64,000 nt of DNA from Platycnemis pennipes (Eukaryota > Arthropoda > Insecta > Odonata > Platycnemididae), in NCBI GenBank assembly GCA_933228895.1, contig OW121852.1, positions 107,591,544 through 107,655,543 on the forward strand. Reading direction: 5' to 3'. This document shows positions 45,940-57,059 of this stretch, piece by piece; position 1 is the stretch's first letter, and each line of letters opens with the position of its first letter. A model generated the notes under the pieces. The model was not told where the DNA came from. It ran no database searches and was given only the letters and a program-made list of their open reading frames with translations. A program made the position numbers and the translations under genes.

Positions 45940-45986
45940 GTTTTCGAGTGCAGCTGCATACGCCATACGCAGTTGCGCCCGAAAAC
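45940..45986. repeat. Hairpin with GTGCAGCTGCATACG arms
   Basis: TTTTCGAGTGCAGCTGCATACG on the left pairs with CGCAGTTGCGCCCGAAAA on the right around a short loop. One arm sequence also occurs singly at 5,308-5,332, so it belongs to a dispersed family. Confidence 0.55.
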
Positions 45987-46224
45987 TGTAGGTGCAATCG
46001 CTTTAGTTCATATTTAATAATATTTATGTTTTTGTTGAATTAACGATTCAAGCCATTGTTATACAAGTAAACCTGTGCAAAAATTACGCTCATTCAATCT
46101 TCCCTGCTCTAAAAAAAAATGACGTAGTCTTTGGTTGGGTTAATGAGACGACGTAGTCAGGGAAATATAAAAAATAGCAAAACCAACTTCATAATGTGAA
46201 ATTATTTACAATTAACAACACTTC

Positions 46225-46860
46225 TTATTAGTTATTAATTTGAACGATTTAAAGCAACACACATGTCTCCGCCGACAATAATTTTGCTTCGTCGCTAATT
46301 ACAACGTTTCCACGGTTGCGCTAAATTTTTAATCTTTTACCTTAAATTCACTCACTCAGTGATTCAACCCGAGGGTTGGTATTGATAGGCGAGAGTAGAG
46401 CTCACCCCGTACCCCCCGTACTAAGCCAATGTCGTGTGAAATTCACACATTCAGGGTAGGGGGGCCAGTTCCTTTCCCTGGGCCACCTGCGATTTCCTAC
46501 GAAGTTCGGACACGCAGAAAATCGAATCGCGTGGATTTGGGTGGTCCTCCCTCCCTCAAAAAGGGGTCCAGAATGATGGGGGTGTCCAGAAAGGCTCTTG
46601 TCCTTTGCTTTGAATTGGGGATTTGAACCCGGGACCCTCCGATCAGTAGCTCAGTGCTCTACCCAATAGGCCACCACGACCCCTACCTTAAATTATATGC
46701 ACAAAACGTTTTTTAACGTAAACTTAATATGCGATGTCAGAGGTCAGTAAAAAAATGCTATCCACTGATACCTTGTGCATCGCTATAGGCTTATATCAGC
46801 AGAGAAGAAGGGATGTTGACAGCAGAAATAATATATACGATATATTGATAAATGGGACAG
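46225..46860 (+). repeat. Diverged local duplication, copy 1 (partner 48,870-49,165), carrying a SINE
   Basis: Motifs shared with the partner, in order: AAAGCAACACA.ACATGTCTCC, CTTCGT.G.TAA..TACAACG, TTTAAATTATA, AACGTAAACT.A.TATGC and AGAAGGGATGTTGA. Copy 1 is interrupted by the SINE at 46,349-46,683. Confidence 0.7.
46349..46683 (-). mobile_element. tRNA-derived SINE, family 3, complete
   Basis: 335 bp flanked by a perfect 11-bp target duplication TACCTTAAATT (46,338-46,348 and 46,684-46,694). Minus-strand head: A box TGGCCTATTGGGTAGAGC and B box GGTTCAAATCC. The body is GC-rich, and the 3' end is a GAGTGAGTG-type tail. The related head fragment is at 36,865. The paralogous sequence at 48,870-49,165 lacks it, giving the empty site. 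Confidence 0.92.
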
Positions 46861-47165
46861 ATCAGAGTCCACCAAAGTGAAGCTAGATGGTTCACAAAGA
46901 CTGTTAGAGATGTAGTACTAGTATTTCATGAGAGAATAGGATTAAACTGAAAAGGAACCCAGCGGAAAAAAATGGTATAAATAGAGTGGGGAGGGAGGGA
47001 GACAACGACATCCTACACCGCCTTTATTTTATTCTAGTTTACATTCTCGAACACTACGATGAAACCAAGAAAAGTACATTCTTTCAATACATAGATTGAA
47101 AAAGAGCAGCGGTTAGGCGAGCAACGCCAGGAGCTTCCTCACCAGAACCCAGTTTCGGAACTACT
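46861..47165. other. Anonymous sequence
   Basis: No gene or repeat recognised between the duplication and the hAT MITE. Confidence 0.4.
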
Positions 47166-47173
47166 AAAAAAAG

Positions 47174-47544
47174 TAGGGATGGGTCGGTTCGGTTCTTCGG
47201 TTCTCGGTTCCACCGGTTCTTGAGCATAGAACCGGAACCGGAACCGAGGCAAAAAATAACCGGTACCGAAATAATTGGCGCGAAAACCAGTTTGAAACCT
47301 ACTAACACTCCGAAAGTGGAGGCTTCACATTAAAACCTGCTGAAACAGTGTACTTAGATGCTTCAAAGTCGCGAATTATTCTGATTCAGTCTCTGAAAAT
47401 GATTATTGATTACCTTATCTTGCCATTGAGCAATGCAAAGTAAGTGGTAAATTAAGAACCGGAACCGAGAATCGGAACCGAGAACCGAAGTTAAGAACCG
47501 AACCGGAACCGGAACCGAAAAAAAGTGGAACCGACCCATCCCTA
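47174..47544. mobile_element. hAT MITE, 371 bp, with perfect 8-bp target duplication
   Basis: Starts TAGGGATGGGTCGGTTC and ends in its complement GACCCATCCCTA. The 8-bp direct repeat AAAAAAAG flanks it exactly (47,166-47,173 and 47,545-47,552), the hallmark size for hAT. Both subterminal parts consist of degenerate GGTTC/CCGGAA units, so the ends can pair over about 50 bp. No coding capacity. Confidence 0.92.
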
Positions 47545-47552
47545 AAAAAAAG

Positions 47553-48869
47553 GTATGCCATTTTAACGACAAATCAATTACATATCTTTTCAACCATGAA
47601 GGTATAACATGTTATACCGAACCTGCCCAATGCTACTGAGGAATGCGTCAAATTCCAACTATTTTGACGGCGACAGTAGAGGAATACTGTCCTCTTGTTA
47701 CTCACGTTTTCCAAAATGCACAAAGCCGATACCCGTAGCCGATACCCGCATGAATCGCTGCAATCGCATTACTTTTGCTTCCGCCAAAAACAATCGAGGA
47801 CCGTGGGTATAAACGCAATAAGAAATACATTCCGCTACTGCAACATTACTTTTTCCATTATGAAAGGTAAACTTTCACTTTCATATTCAATGCTAAACGG
47901 CTCAAGGCAAACTTTTGTGGAATCTATCCTAAGTATAAAGGCTTTAAAAAAAATATATTCTTATTTTTGATTCTGTTTATGTAACGATACCGTACCAAAA
48001 GTTAATCAAATGACAATTCAACTCTCCCATAGAATAAAAATTTAAAACAACATGGGTGCCATGCAATATATCATATTCATTTTGATGCTTAGATTATGAT
48101 TATAATGATGAGATTAATTCATTTGAACGATCATAATATACCAATTCCACCATGACTCGCTGGATTTTATCATTATTACTTGAACCACACACCTGATGGT
48201 GGAGCGCCTGACGCCGGCTAGTCCAAATTTTGCATTACTTTGATTTTGATATATCCCCGCAATAAATCTTCAACGCACACTGCTCGTACTATAATATGTA
48301 AGTCATACGGAATAATCTCAATAACCTAAAATCACCACTTTACGCTGTCAAGTGAACAGAAATGCAAGCTCCCTTCCGCCTAAAGTGCGATTCATCCTAT
48401 AATCACGACACCTACGACGGAATTTACAACCAATGAGGATGGAGTGATGCAGCATCAAATGTCGTTTCGTATCCAACGTTGACGCTGACCGCTACCAGGA
48501 GCGAAACATGGCGGCGATGGGCGCCACATCACTCGGTATCAATCAATCGAAACGCTCCGTAATGGACCCCCACATCGTGAGGTCATAAAAGGAAAAGCGA
48601 TGTCTAATTCAGCGAAGCATGAGTGAAACGATTATCAAAGGACGGGGATGGAATAACATCATAATCACTGCATTCTCACAACGGTGGCACGTTTTCCGAA
48701 ATCCCCTTCATTTTTACCTTCATAACAGTCATATCTCTCGGTGTCTTATGCCTATGCCTTCGTGCGGACAATAATTGCTATTTCTTCACCTTAAACGCTT
48801 CCCCATTGTTCTACCATCTTTCGACCTACAGCCAGCCCCGTCCATGTCACCGATCAGAGTTTGCAATAT
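47553..48869. other. Anonymous sequence with a YY1-like motif
   Basis: A + strand AAACATGGCGGC at 48,504-48,515 fits the YY1/Pho core inside a slightly GC-rich stretch (48,470-48,560), so this might be a promoter. A 91-codon + frame (47,695-47,970) is not recognisable. Confidence 0.35.
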
Positions 48870-49165
48870 TTAATGACTAATGTCACAATTAAAAGCAACA
48901 CATACATGTCTCCTGTCAACAACATTCCTTTCCTCTTCGTTGTTAACTTACAACGCCTCCACGGAAGCGTTCTTGTTTTACAACGATTTTATCGAAAGGA
49001 TTTAAATTATAAACAAACCATGCGTTTAAACGTAAACTGAGTATGCAATGACATAAATTGCCAAAAAAAATCCGATTCACTGATACTTTATCCATTCCTT
49101 TAAGCTTAGCGTTACTTGAGAAAAGGGATGTTGATTACAAGTGATATACAGTATACACGTATAAG
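48870..49165 (+). repeat. Diverged local duplication, copy 2 (empty SINE site)
   Basis: See copy 1. At the point that corresponds to the SINE target it reads GGATTTAAATTATAAAC uninterrupted, so it preserves the pre-insertion state. Confidence 0.7.
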
Positions 49166-52100
49166 ATTTACTCGTGGCTGGTGCATTCATTCTTGATTCA
49201 TTTTTACCTAAAATTAGTCAGAAGATTGTTTTTGTGCCTACAGTTATCGAATGAAATTATAAACCCTCTGGATATTTTTTTCTGGGCACCGAGGGAGAGA
49301 CAAAGCGAAAACTAACCATGAGAATTCGTGGTTAAAGATGCGCAAGTTAACACACTACTGGATATGGAAAGTAACTGTTGGATCCCCACTGCAGTAATTT
49401 CGAGAGTACCTCGTACTCCATCCCTATTGATTTTTGGCCGCGTCGCATTTGAACCTAGGCGCCTTTGTTATACGCGCTAATTGGCTCAATACAAGTTTCC
49501 CATCGACCCTGAAATTTCCAATAGGATTTGGTGCACCTCTATCTGAAATTTTTCTAACGATAAAGATACTATAATGATTAACATACATATTAGCGAGAAA
49601 TAACTAGATTTGTGATCAACATAAAAGTGAGATTTTGGCGAAAATACAGCGCGAGTTCCAACAGCCTTAACCACTTCTCACTTCGAGAAAACGATATCCA
49701 GTTAATATCACAATACAGGATGGGATAAGGACGCACAGCAGAGGAAAGTGCCTCATTTGGGCGCACACTGGAAAAAAGTGGACACGAGCTATAAAATAAT
49801 TGCATACTTTTACATTTTTTATGACCGCATAATGCGCGCAAGTGAACAGAGCTACCGAGTCTAGCCTCGAGGATGTTATGCATCGAACGTGCATTTCCCT
49901 CCGAAAGAGTGGAAAGAAAGTCCAACGTTGGATGTTGATTCGCTCAACCGTAACACTGGTTTCACTTCGCATGTTACATAAGCGCTGACGGTAACAAAGC
50001 GCGGTTGGGTCACGAATCTCAACTTCAGTTTCGAATGCACGATTGTCTTCTCGACAATTGCCAAGGAAATGTGTCTCGCTTCAAGTGGAAAGAAAAAAAT
50101 TTAAAGAAAAAACATAATACGGCTTTTAAAGAAAGTATATTGATGAATTCAGAATCAATGAGATACTTGCCAACAGGATAAAAGAAGTAAAAGTGAGCAC
50201 TATGGACGGTATTGGACTTCAATATCGGCTGGATTAACCCACGGCAGCAGCAAATGGGAGAAAATTTTCACCTTTAATTTATTCACAATTTTACTCCTTA
50301 GTATTCAAAGAATTAACTCCAGTGCACCTACATTTTCCCGGGACGTACATACATACAACAGCAGTGGATTTTCAGCATAATTACGGAAGCAGAAAGAAAG
50401 CGCTTAGCAAAAAGCAATCAAAAGTGAGTCACGAACAATTGTTAAGTAATAATTCTGAACTGAAAAGATAAGCACCGCTATAATACATTAACTTCCGTCA
50501 AATTCTATCAAAAAACGAGGCTTCGCTACGGAAAATACATTGAAAATGAAATCATCTCGAGACTTAACTCAACACTTTTTCTTTAAGATGTTTCCGAAAG
50601 GTTCTTAGAGCAGCTGTCAATCCTACGATAATGTTTTAACCCTCACTGACGCTACTGCGAAAGGAATACAAGAACTGATCTGTAAGAAAGAAGTGATGAA
50701 AACATGATAAAGCTTTACAGAAGTCTAAATTAACACGTAAAAGGAAAATTAATTAACTGAAACAATAATAACTTGTTTTTAAATGAGACGAGATTGAGAC
50801 TAATATTTTGAGAAGAACTATAACGACAAGATAAGATATAAAGGATAAGAAGCGTAAAGCTTGCCACACGAAACTAGTCAAAAACTGGGAACAATAAAGA
50901 CTTTATAAAAGGATAATAAAAAGTTACAACAGCAGCATTACCACAAATCCAATCTTTATCCTTTCCGCCAACTTCTTTCTCCACGTGTCCCCTCGTAGGC
51001 ATTCAAACTGGTATCACGACTAGATTGATCGGGTGGTAAGTATACTGAAACATACCACCTTCATGCTCACGACTATTCTACTAATTTTCCTATTACACTT
51101 AAAAGCTACTACCATCTGATTCTCATGTTTTGCCCAATACATAAATTCGACAGGTAATCGTCTTTTTCGGCAGTCTCACGGTTCCTTTCAGCCTACCCGT
51201 TTATAATATGCCTGTCCACTCCTTGTTGAATGTCTTTTAACTTAACCACCCTCATCACGGACCAAATAAACCAGCCATTATCCTAACTGGTCTTTTTAGC
51301 CTTCGCATCTGCTCATCTTATCAGTGTTTCAGTGCAAGGATTTCGTATGACGGCAACAAAAGAGACCTTACCTCCACCCTACCGGGCACATACCATCCTC
51401 CCCATTAAGTAGAGATACTGGATCGGATTCACAACCTACGGGAAAAAATAATTAGGCTTTTCCATCACCTTTCCATTTTGCAGTGTTTTTAACTCCTCGT
51501 CACTTGAATTGTCGTCCAACCGGGATAACCCCTGTGTTGACTATTAGGCGGCCTCTTAAACTTTCACCTGTATGGCATCTAACAAGAAAAACCATCACTA
51601 CTCCAGCTATAGAAGCAATCCGTTCACCAATTCAAGGCCATTTACGGAGAAAACTTAGATGATTACGGAAAAATTTAACAATGAGTATTCTACTTTACTT
51701 AAAATAGTTACTAGCAGGATCACCGCGTAATTGACGTATTTGTACAAATTAAATCCCAGTGCTCCCAATCCAATGAAATAAAAATTAAAACTAAACCAAA
51801 ATTCATTTCACTAGGTGATATAGACCTTCACCACCGCACGCGACGGCCCATGTTGTACCGGTATTTCTGACGGATATCTAACATTAAGTACCATAATTGC
51901 CATTGCCACAGAACAACTAATACGTATACTCAATCGAGACTCCTCTCAAACCATCTATGAAGAAGCTAGGCTGGAAAAGAGAAGAATAAACTGAAGCAAT
52001 GACCTTAATCTTTATCCAAATGAGCGAGATAAAAGACTCATTTCTTTGCGTTCGTAACCCAGAAAACTCCAAGGTGGCCAACTGGTGAGGATAAAGAAGA

Positions 52101-52682
52101 CCCATAACGCCGTTTGAGGGATTCATTTCCTTTATTTGTCTCGCTCTTCAGAAAAATTCATGAGTGTGAGTGAACAGCAATTGACACAAAAGGGTTCACG
52201 ATCTTGGGTTGAAAGGCGTGATACACAGACGGAGATGTGCCGCGCTGCTTGTGCGAGAGATATCGCTAAATCGCCCTATCGCTATATCGCAAGCCTTTCG
52301 TAATGTAAATATGTCTGGAGGCAGGAAAAAGTACGGCGAAGGCTGCTGGAGGCGGCGACCTCGCCCCAAATAGAACGGAGACTTCAATGAAATTGAAGGC
52401 CGGAAACGAGCCAGCTCATTTAAATCTCTCCTCCACAGCCCATTTCGAGAGACGGCGGAATCAATTATGCGTTGCTATTTAGGATGACGAAGAGCATAAC
52501 AAGGATCCTAAAGTACTGCAGGCAGCTGTGGTTAAATTTCAGGGAGATATACCATGTCAAATAATTCGATTTGATCATTCACGGGGGATATATTTTATTT
52601 CACTTGCTTTGGGTTCTGGGGAATGTCCTATTTTAAGCACTTCTGGAACAACATTCACGACATTTCCACAATGTTTCATGTT
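49166..52682. other. Anonymous sequence
   Basis: Frames of 111 and 101 codons on the minus strand (49,590-49,925 and 49,667-49,972) overlap each other and resemble no known domain. A tRNA-like stretch is listed separately at 49,425. The rest is AT-rich without recognised features. Confidence 0.4.
49425..49500 (-). mobile_element. Possible tRNA-derived SINE head
   Basis: Minus strand TTGAGCCAATTAGCGCG (A-box-like) followed by AGGTTCAAATGCG (B-box-like) at tRNA-like spacing. No stable cloverleaf; body not recognised. Confidence 0.4.
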
Positions 52683-52855
52683 AATAATGAGAATGAAAAT
52701 TGTGAATTCTACTGGTTTTATTATTGATACAACCGGTTTCAGCCGTTACGCCATCCTCAGATACATAATGTACCTGAGGATGGCCTAACGGCTGAAACCG
52801 GTTGTATCAATAATAAAACCAGTGGAATTCACAATTTTCATTCTCCTTATTATTA
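52683..52855. repeat. Long palindrome, arms about 82 bp, 5-base loop
   Basis: The left arm (52,683-52,764) and right arm (52,770-52,855) are near-perfect inverted copies, including ATTATTGATACAACCGGTTT, CAGCCGTTA and CCATCCTCAG, with only a few mismatches. RNA from either strand would fold into one long hairpin. The CCTGAGGATGGC..GGCTGAAACCGGTT text is of a kind often repeated in arthropod genomes. It is probably a foldback element or two head-to-head repeat tails. Confidence 0.85.
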
Positions 52856-53643
52856 TGGAAAAATTCCACAAAATAAGTACACGGTCACTAAGTTTTATGT
52901 TTCATGTTTTAAATATCACCATCTCGGCCGATAACTTATTGCCATCCGCCAAAGAAAAGGTCTCGTTTTAAAAATGCACTGAGGCGTTACAACGATTAAT
53001 TACTTCAAATTGGCAGTCGCATCTTGATTGTTCCCGGGTACTCATGACCTTCGGATTGTCAGGCCCGCTCATTACGAACCTGTCTACAGCGACAGGCACT
53101 CAAATTAATGCCGCAAATGACCTCAGCTGTCAGTCACCTCTCCATAATAGCCATTACACAACCACCCCAAATACAAGAAGAAGAAGGTTGGTCTGCGGGA
53201 ATAACGGGAGGACGAGTTTAACAAAAAGTTTAACTCATATTACCACAAACGACGGTGGAAATCAAACTTAAAACATGGCCAGTAACCAGCCCACTGGTAA
53301 AAATTGAATTATTCTGGGACTAATCCACTCTGCCCTAGGTAAAAAAGCGATAAACAAAATAAGAAAATTCGATCATAAATGGATGAGTCGTAACACATAA
53401 TATGCCAACGAAACTCTGCCCTGGAGTCACTAGCTAGCGACCGCTGCGTACTAGTCCACTTAACATCTCATGGAGAGCAAATAACGATCGAGCTGTCACG
53501 AGAGATTCAAGGCGACGTGGTCAAAAACACGCAGAGACCACAGCAACGCCAGCTTGTGCTGACGCTGGGTGAACCACAAGGCCTTATATTTATCTTAAAG
53601 GATAACGAAACTAACGGGCAAACTTCAGATAATCGAAACACTC
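52856..53643. other. Anonymous sequence
   Basis: No gene recognised. The + frame 53,044-53,271 (75 codons) is not identifiable. The part from 53,500 lies downstream, on the minus strand, of the receptor-like remnant and may contain decayed coding text. Confidence 0.4.
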
Positions 53644-53934
53644 TTAAACGACAACAGACGAGGTTAAAGCAGCGCAGGCCCCAAGCACCATACTTGCCTT
53701 GACCAGAATACTGCCACCTGTCCACGAGGAGCACTTGACAGCTGTTTGCAAAAACATGAATTCATTAAGTATCATGAGCGGACCACTTCCACCATAGCAG
53801 GTGAGGGAAAAGACAAAGGTACCGTAAAGGTATCCCAGGATACCAACGCGTGCAAACTGCATCGAACACACAAGAACTACTATAGCAAGTAACCTCAACG
53901 GCGTGGCAATGGCACCTAACCAGGAGAAAACCAC
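53644..53934 (-). pseudogene. Possible odorant-receptor-like remnant (7tm_6 C-terminal part)
   Basis: The minus-strand frame reads a hydrophobic stretch (LAIVVLVCSM), a GILGYLYGTFVFSLTCYGG membrane-like stretch, then L..NEF....TAV..SSW and SILVKASMVLGACAALTS. Order and spacing resemble transmembrane segment 6, the extracellular AVY..W loop and segment 7 entry of insect odorant receptors. It ends in a stop, and no exon partner is identified. Similarity is judged from memory, so it could be chance; the related remnant at 54,765-55,178 supports it. Confidence 0.3.
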
Positions 53935-54394
53935 GTTACTATCTACTTACGTATTATAAACTACGTAACAGGGACTATTATTAATGGGAAATGTGTTGAT
54001 TTGTAAATACATTAGTATTTAAGACTTGTATTTACCAAGGGCAGGCAATGTGTTCATAGTTTTTGAAGTCGTTGGGGAGTAGATCAGCTTCGATTCGTAG
54101 CTACCGCAGTAAAATTCTGTTACTAGGTGCTCCGACTATGTAGCAGGTTACATACATACCCGGATGTAAATGTTATTACGCATTTTTCGGCATTTAATAT
54201 CTATCGTTACATTAATTTCAGGCCAAACCCCATTATGACATTAGAAGCACTGTCACGAATTTACGCTATCAATTTTTTGTCCGGTAGTCGGAAGGTATAC
54301 TAACTATTTCACAATCCAAGCGATACCACATATAGCAGGCTACAGATAACAATAGCATCGACTAAAGTTAAGCGTCTACCCTAATCTTAAACCC
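53935..54394. other. Anonymous sequence
   Basis: AT-rich, nothing recognised. Confidence 0.4.
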
Positions 54395-54475
54395 AAGTAA
54401 AAACAACATCCATGCCCGAGGCGGGGTTCGACCGGCGCGCTACCCACTGGGCTACTCTGTACAGAATCGGCTCCA
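54395..54475 (-). mobile_element. tRNA-derived SINE fragment, family 2
   Basis: Minus strand: GTAGCCCAGTGGGTAGCGCG (A box) and CCGGTCGAACCCCGCCTC (B box), followed by GGCATGGATGTT and a TTTACTTGGG end. The GCATGGAT motif after the B box is shared with 55,490 and 63,405. Confidence 0.65.
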
Positions 54476-54764
54476 GTTTTACTCAAAAGAACCGATAGAT
54501 GCTTAGAACTATGGCTTGACATTAAATACCATACCCGAACTCTTCATAGGCACGATATATGAAGATCTTATGCAATCTAAACAATTTTTGCCAGCGAGTT
54601 CTATTTTCGTAAACTTACAATTGATGCAGCTTTGGATGAAATCCTCACTATTCAGAGCATCAAAAATTTCAGCCAGCTAAGACGACTCTTTTTCGCCTTG
54701 GCGCCGAAGGATAATGACACCAATATCAAGGACAAGGTCGCTCCCGTTATAACTTATTCGTGAC

Positions 54765-55178
54765 TCAACAGTGCCAATGGATGCTTGAACTCATCCCAAA
54801 TCCTACGCTAGAGTCTATAATTAGAACACACACAAAGGTTTTGAGGGCAACGAATGAAAACACAGACGCATAGGTGTTACCTCTCGTCATGCTCAACGTT
54901 TTCACTTTCAATGTCCATACCATCATGAGATCACTAGCCCCCAACCAGTGCTGCCAACCAAGCCGAAACTCAGCACGCACCGTTGAATCAGCAGCAGCAG
55001 TCGTAAATCGGTCTCGGTGAAGGCTGCCAAAAAGGAGGAATGGCAGGACAATACAATAGCAGGTAGGACGCGAGCGATTATAGTAATTCACACCTCCGTA
55101 AATGCTAATTCCAACGAAGCAATAAAATATGCAAGCGGCGTCAAAAAGCACACATGGTAACTGCACACCGGAATGCAT
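54765..55178 (-). pseudogene. Possible odorant-receptor-like remnant (7tm_6 C-terminus)
   Basis: The minus-strand frame contains a hydrophobic stretch (YCIVLPFLLFGSL), then GWQHWLGASDLMMVWTLK, VKTLSMTRGNTYASV and FVALKTFVCVLI. This parallels the conserved end of insect odorant receptors: W......L......A.KPL..TAG..Y..S...F...LK...S. Frame and residue changes, such as the missing residues around KPL, suggest decay. It lies on the same strand as, and upstream of, the remnant at 53,644, like a tandem receptor cluster. Identification is tentative. Confidence 0.38.
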
Positions 55179-55340
55179 GGAAATAGCAAAGGGACTATTC
55201 TTCTAGCAGTCGTCCGTGCATTTAAATACTTTGCTACGCAATTCGCTGCTTTACAATTAACAATTCGAATCCTCCGCGTATCACACTGCAAGCCTCGTAT
55301 AAAACGGCCTTGAAACAACCAACTGCTAGGTATGATTTGG

Positions 55341-55477
55341 AAAGAGACAGATAATTTTATTTCAAGTACTCCAGCTCCTAATTTACTATATTTATTACCG
55401 GAGCGGTATAATCGCAACGGTAATAAATTTAGTGACTTAGGAGCTGGAATATCTTAAATAAAATTCTCTGTCTCTTT
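55341..55477. repeat. Long palindrome, 59-bp arms, 19-base loop
   Basis: Left arm 55,341-55,399 and right arm 55,419-55,477 pair at roughly 52 of 59 positions (AAAGAGACAG, TTTTATTT, CCAGCTCCTAA, AATTTATTACC and their complements). It is a foldback or MITE-like structure; a target duplication is not obvious. Confidence 0.85.
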
Positions 55478-55489
55478 CTGAATTCTCCC

Positions 55490-55595
55490 GAACTTAATCC
55501 TATGACAAGCACATATCCATGCCTGAGATGGGAATCGAACCTGCGAAGACCGTCGCATGACCACCCTGGCTACCGCAGCCACCCAGACACAGCAA
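55490..55595 (-). mobile_element. tRNA-derived SINE fragment, family 2
   Basis: Minus strand: TGGCTGCGGTAGCCAGGGTGG (A-box region), GGTTCGATTCC (B box), then AGGCATGGATATGTGCTTG. Same arrangement as the copies at 54,395 and 63,405. Confidence 0.7.
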
Positions 55596-56009
55596 AGAAG
55601 ACGACAGTGTGCACGTTCCGAAGGTCATTACCATCCGAGAGGAAATTTAGAACACAATCGGTACGCAGCCACAGAAGCAAGTCATTTCGGAATGATTGTC
55701 GGCAGAATCAGCTTCAGTATGTGAGGTACTACACGCTATATTATGAGGTTATAGCTCTTAATGGCCGTTTTCTGAGCATCTAAAACTTTAGTTCAACATG
55801 GAATGCGATACACTAGGAAATGAGGATATTTTAATCTCCAAAGGCTAGGGGACCATTTAATAACCTTTGAAAAATTCAAATTCGATAAAGATTGAGAAGA
55901 ATGTACCGACGGTTGTAACGATCATAGAAGAAGAATTTCCCGAAGCCGTGACCTAGGGCAGAGGTGAAAGAGGTTTGAGAGAGGGCCGCATATTTCCCGG
56001 GCACATCTG
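55596..56009. other. Anonymous sequence
   Basis: Contains a CGGCCGCATATTTCCC/GGGAAATATGCGGCC short perfect hairpin at about 55,985-56,022, at the edge of the LINE that follows. Otherwise nothing recognised. Confidence 0.4.
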
Positions 56010-56690
56010 GGAAATATGCGGCCGAGCGAAGAGAAAGCTAGGATTTATAAAAAGAGTACTTGGGAAATGTGATGAGAAGACAAAATAGCGATGTTACTTT
56101 TCACTAGTTAGGCCCCTTGAGTGGCTGGCTGCATAGCCAGTGTATCGGATCCAAATGAATTAGGTTTGATCAGAGAACTAGACAGTGCAGCGTAGAGCAG
56201 CTAGGTTCGTTAAAAGGTGTTACGATAGGTTGAGTAGTGTCTCAGAATTAATGCAAGAATTAGGGTGGGAATCATTATCAGAGCGTAGGTTAAGAATTAG
56301 ACTAAATCTATTAGAGAAATTTCAATCGGATAGCTTCACTGAAGATGTTACGCACATATTAAAACCATGCTAGATTCGACCATATAAATAAGATTACAGA
56401 CATAGATTGTCATACTGATAGATTCAAAATGGCATTTTCCCCCGTACTTTAAGAGAACAGAACAGGCAGCATAGCAGAGGGAAAGGTAGGGGAAATATTT
56501 TAGAGTAGTCTGTAGTGCATGATGCATGTATGACTTAACCTTAACTACTATAAATACTAACAATATAGTTGCTTGAGACCCTATAGTTGCTTGTTTGCAT
56601 GTCGGTAGAGCATGCTTGGTGATCTTCACCCCCTGCCACACACCCACGCGGTGGCTTGCAGGGTATCGTGTAATGTAGATGAGGTGGGAG
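56010..56690 (+). mobile_element. CR1-like LINE, 3' end with tail
   Basis: The + strand encodes a KLGFIKRVLG stretch, a LVRPLEWLAA stretch and then a 62-codon frame (56,185-56,373) starting MQRRAARFVKRCYDR and including ELGWESLSERRLRIRLNLL. This is the classic end of CR1/L2-type reverse transcriptase frames (the VQRRAARFV and LGW.SL..RR blocks). An untranslated part ends with CCCCTGCCACACACC, GCGGTGGCTTGC and GTAATGTAGATGAGG. The catalytic domain is absent, so this is a 5'-truncated dead copy. Its tail matches 43,383-43,500. Confidence 0.8.
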
Positions 56691-57059
56691 AGCTCAAGTC
56701 ACGTACCAAGAAATGCAGAAGAGCGGGGAAGGGGGAAACGATTTAGCAGTTAATGAAAATTTAAAAAGTAGGTATTCATAAAGTCAAGCAGTCATCAATC
56801 ACACGTCATCCGCAGAAATTCAAACATACAAAGACATAGTATATATGATTACAAAAGTATTCAACCAATCGGACTACATAGCATTTAACATTTACTTTTC
56901 ATATATCCTAAAGCAAAACAAAAGGATACTCGCACACAAGTAGGGTTTAAAAAGAGGATTTCTCCCAAGGTCCTTAGGACCTTGGATATGTTCATGACCA
57001 ATGACCCGATCCAAAAGCTTAGTGAAACAGAGTCAGACTCTTAGGACTACAAAAACCTA
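56691..57059. other. Anonymous sequence
   Basis: Nothing recognised; the last part may belong to the decayed LINE that follows. Confidence 0.4.

Noticed and set aside
52770..52800. Hammerhead-ribozyme-like core (CTGAGGA ... GAAAC) in the palindrome, on both strands
   Set aside because: The core bases fit loosely, but I could not draw a closed stem III with a cleavable UH, nor a stem I pairing. I do not call a ribozyme; a hammerhead covariance model search would decide.
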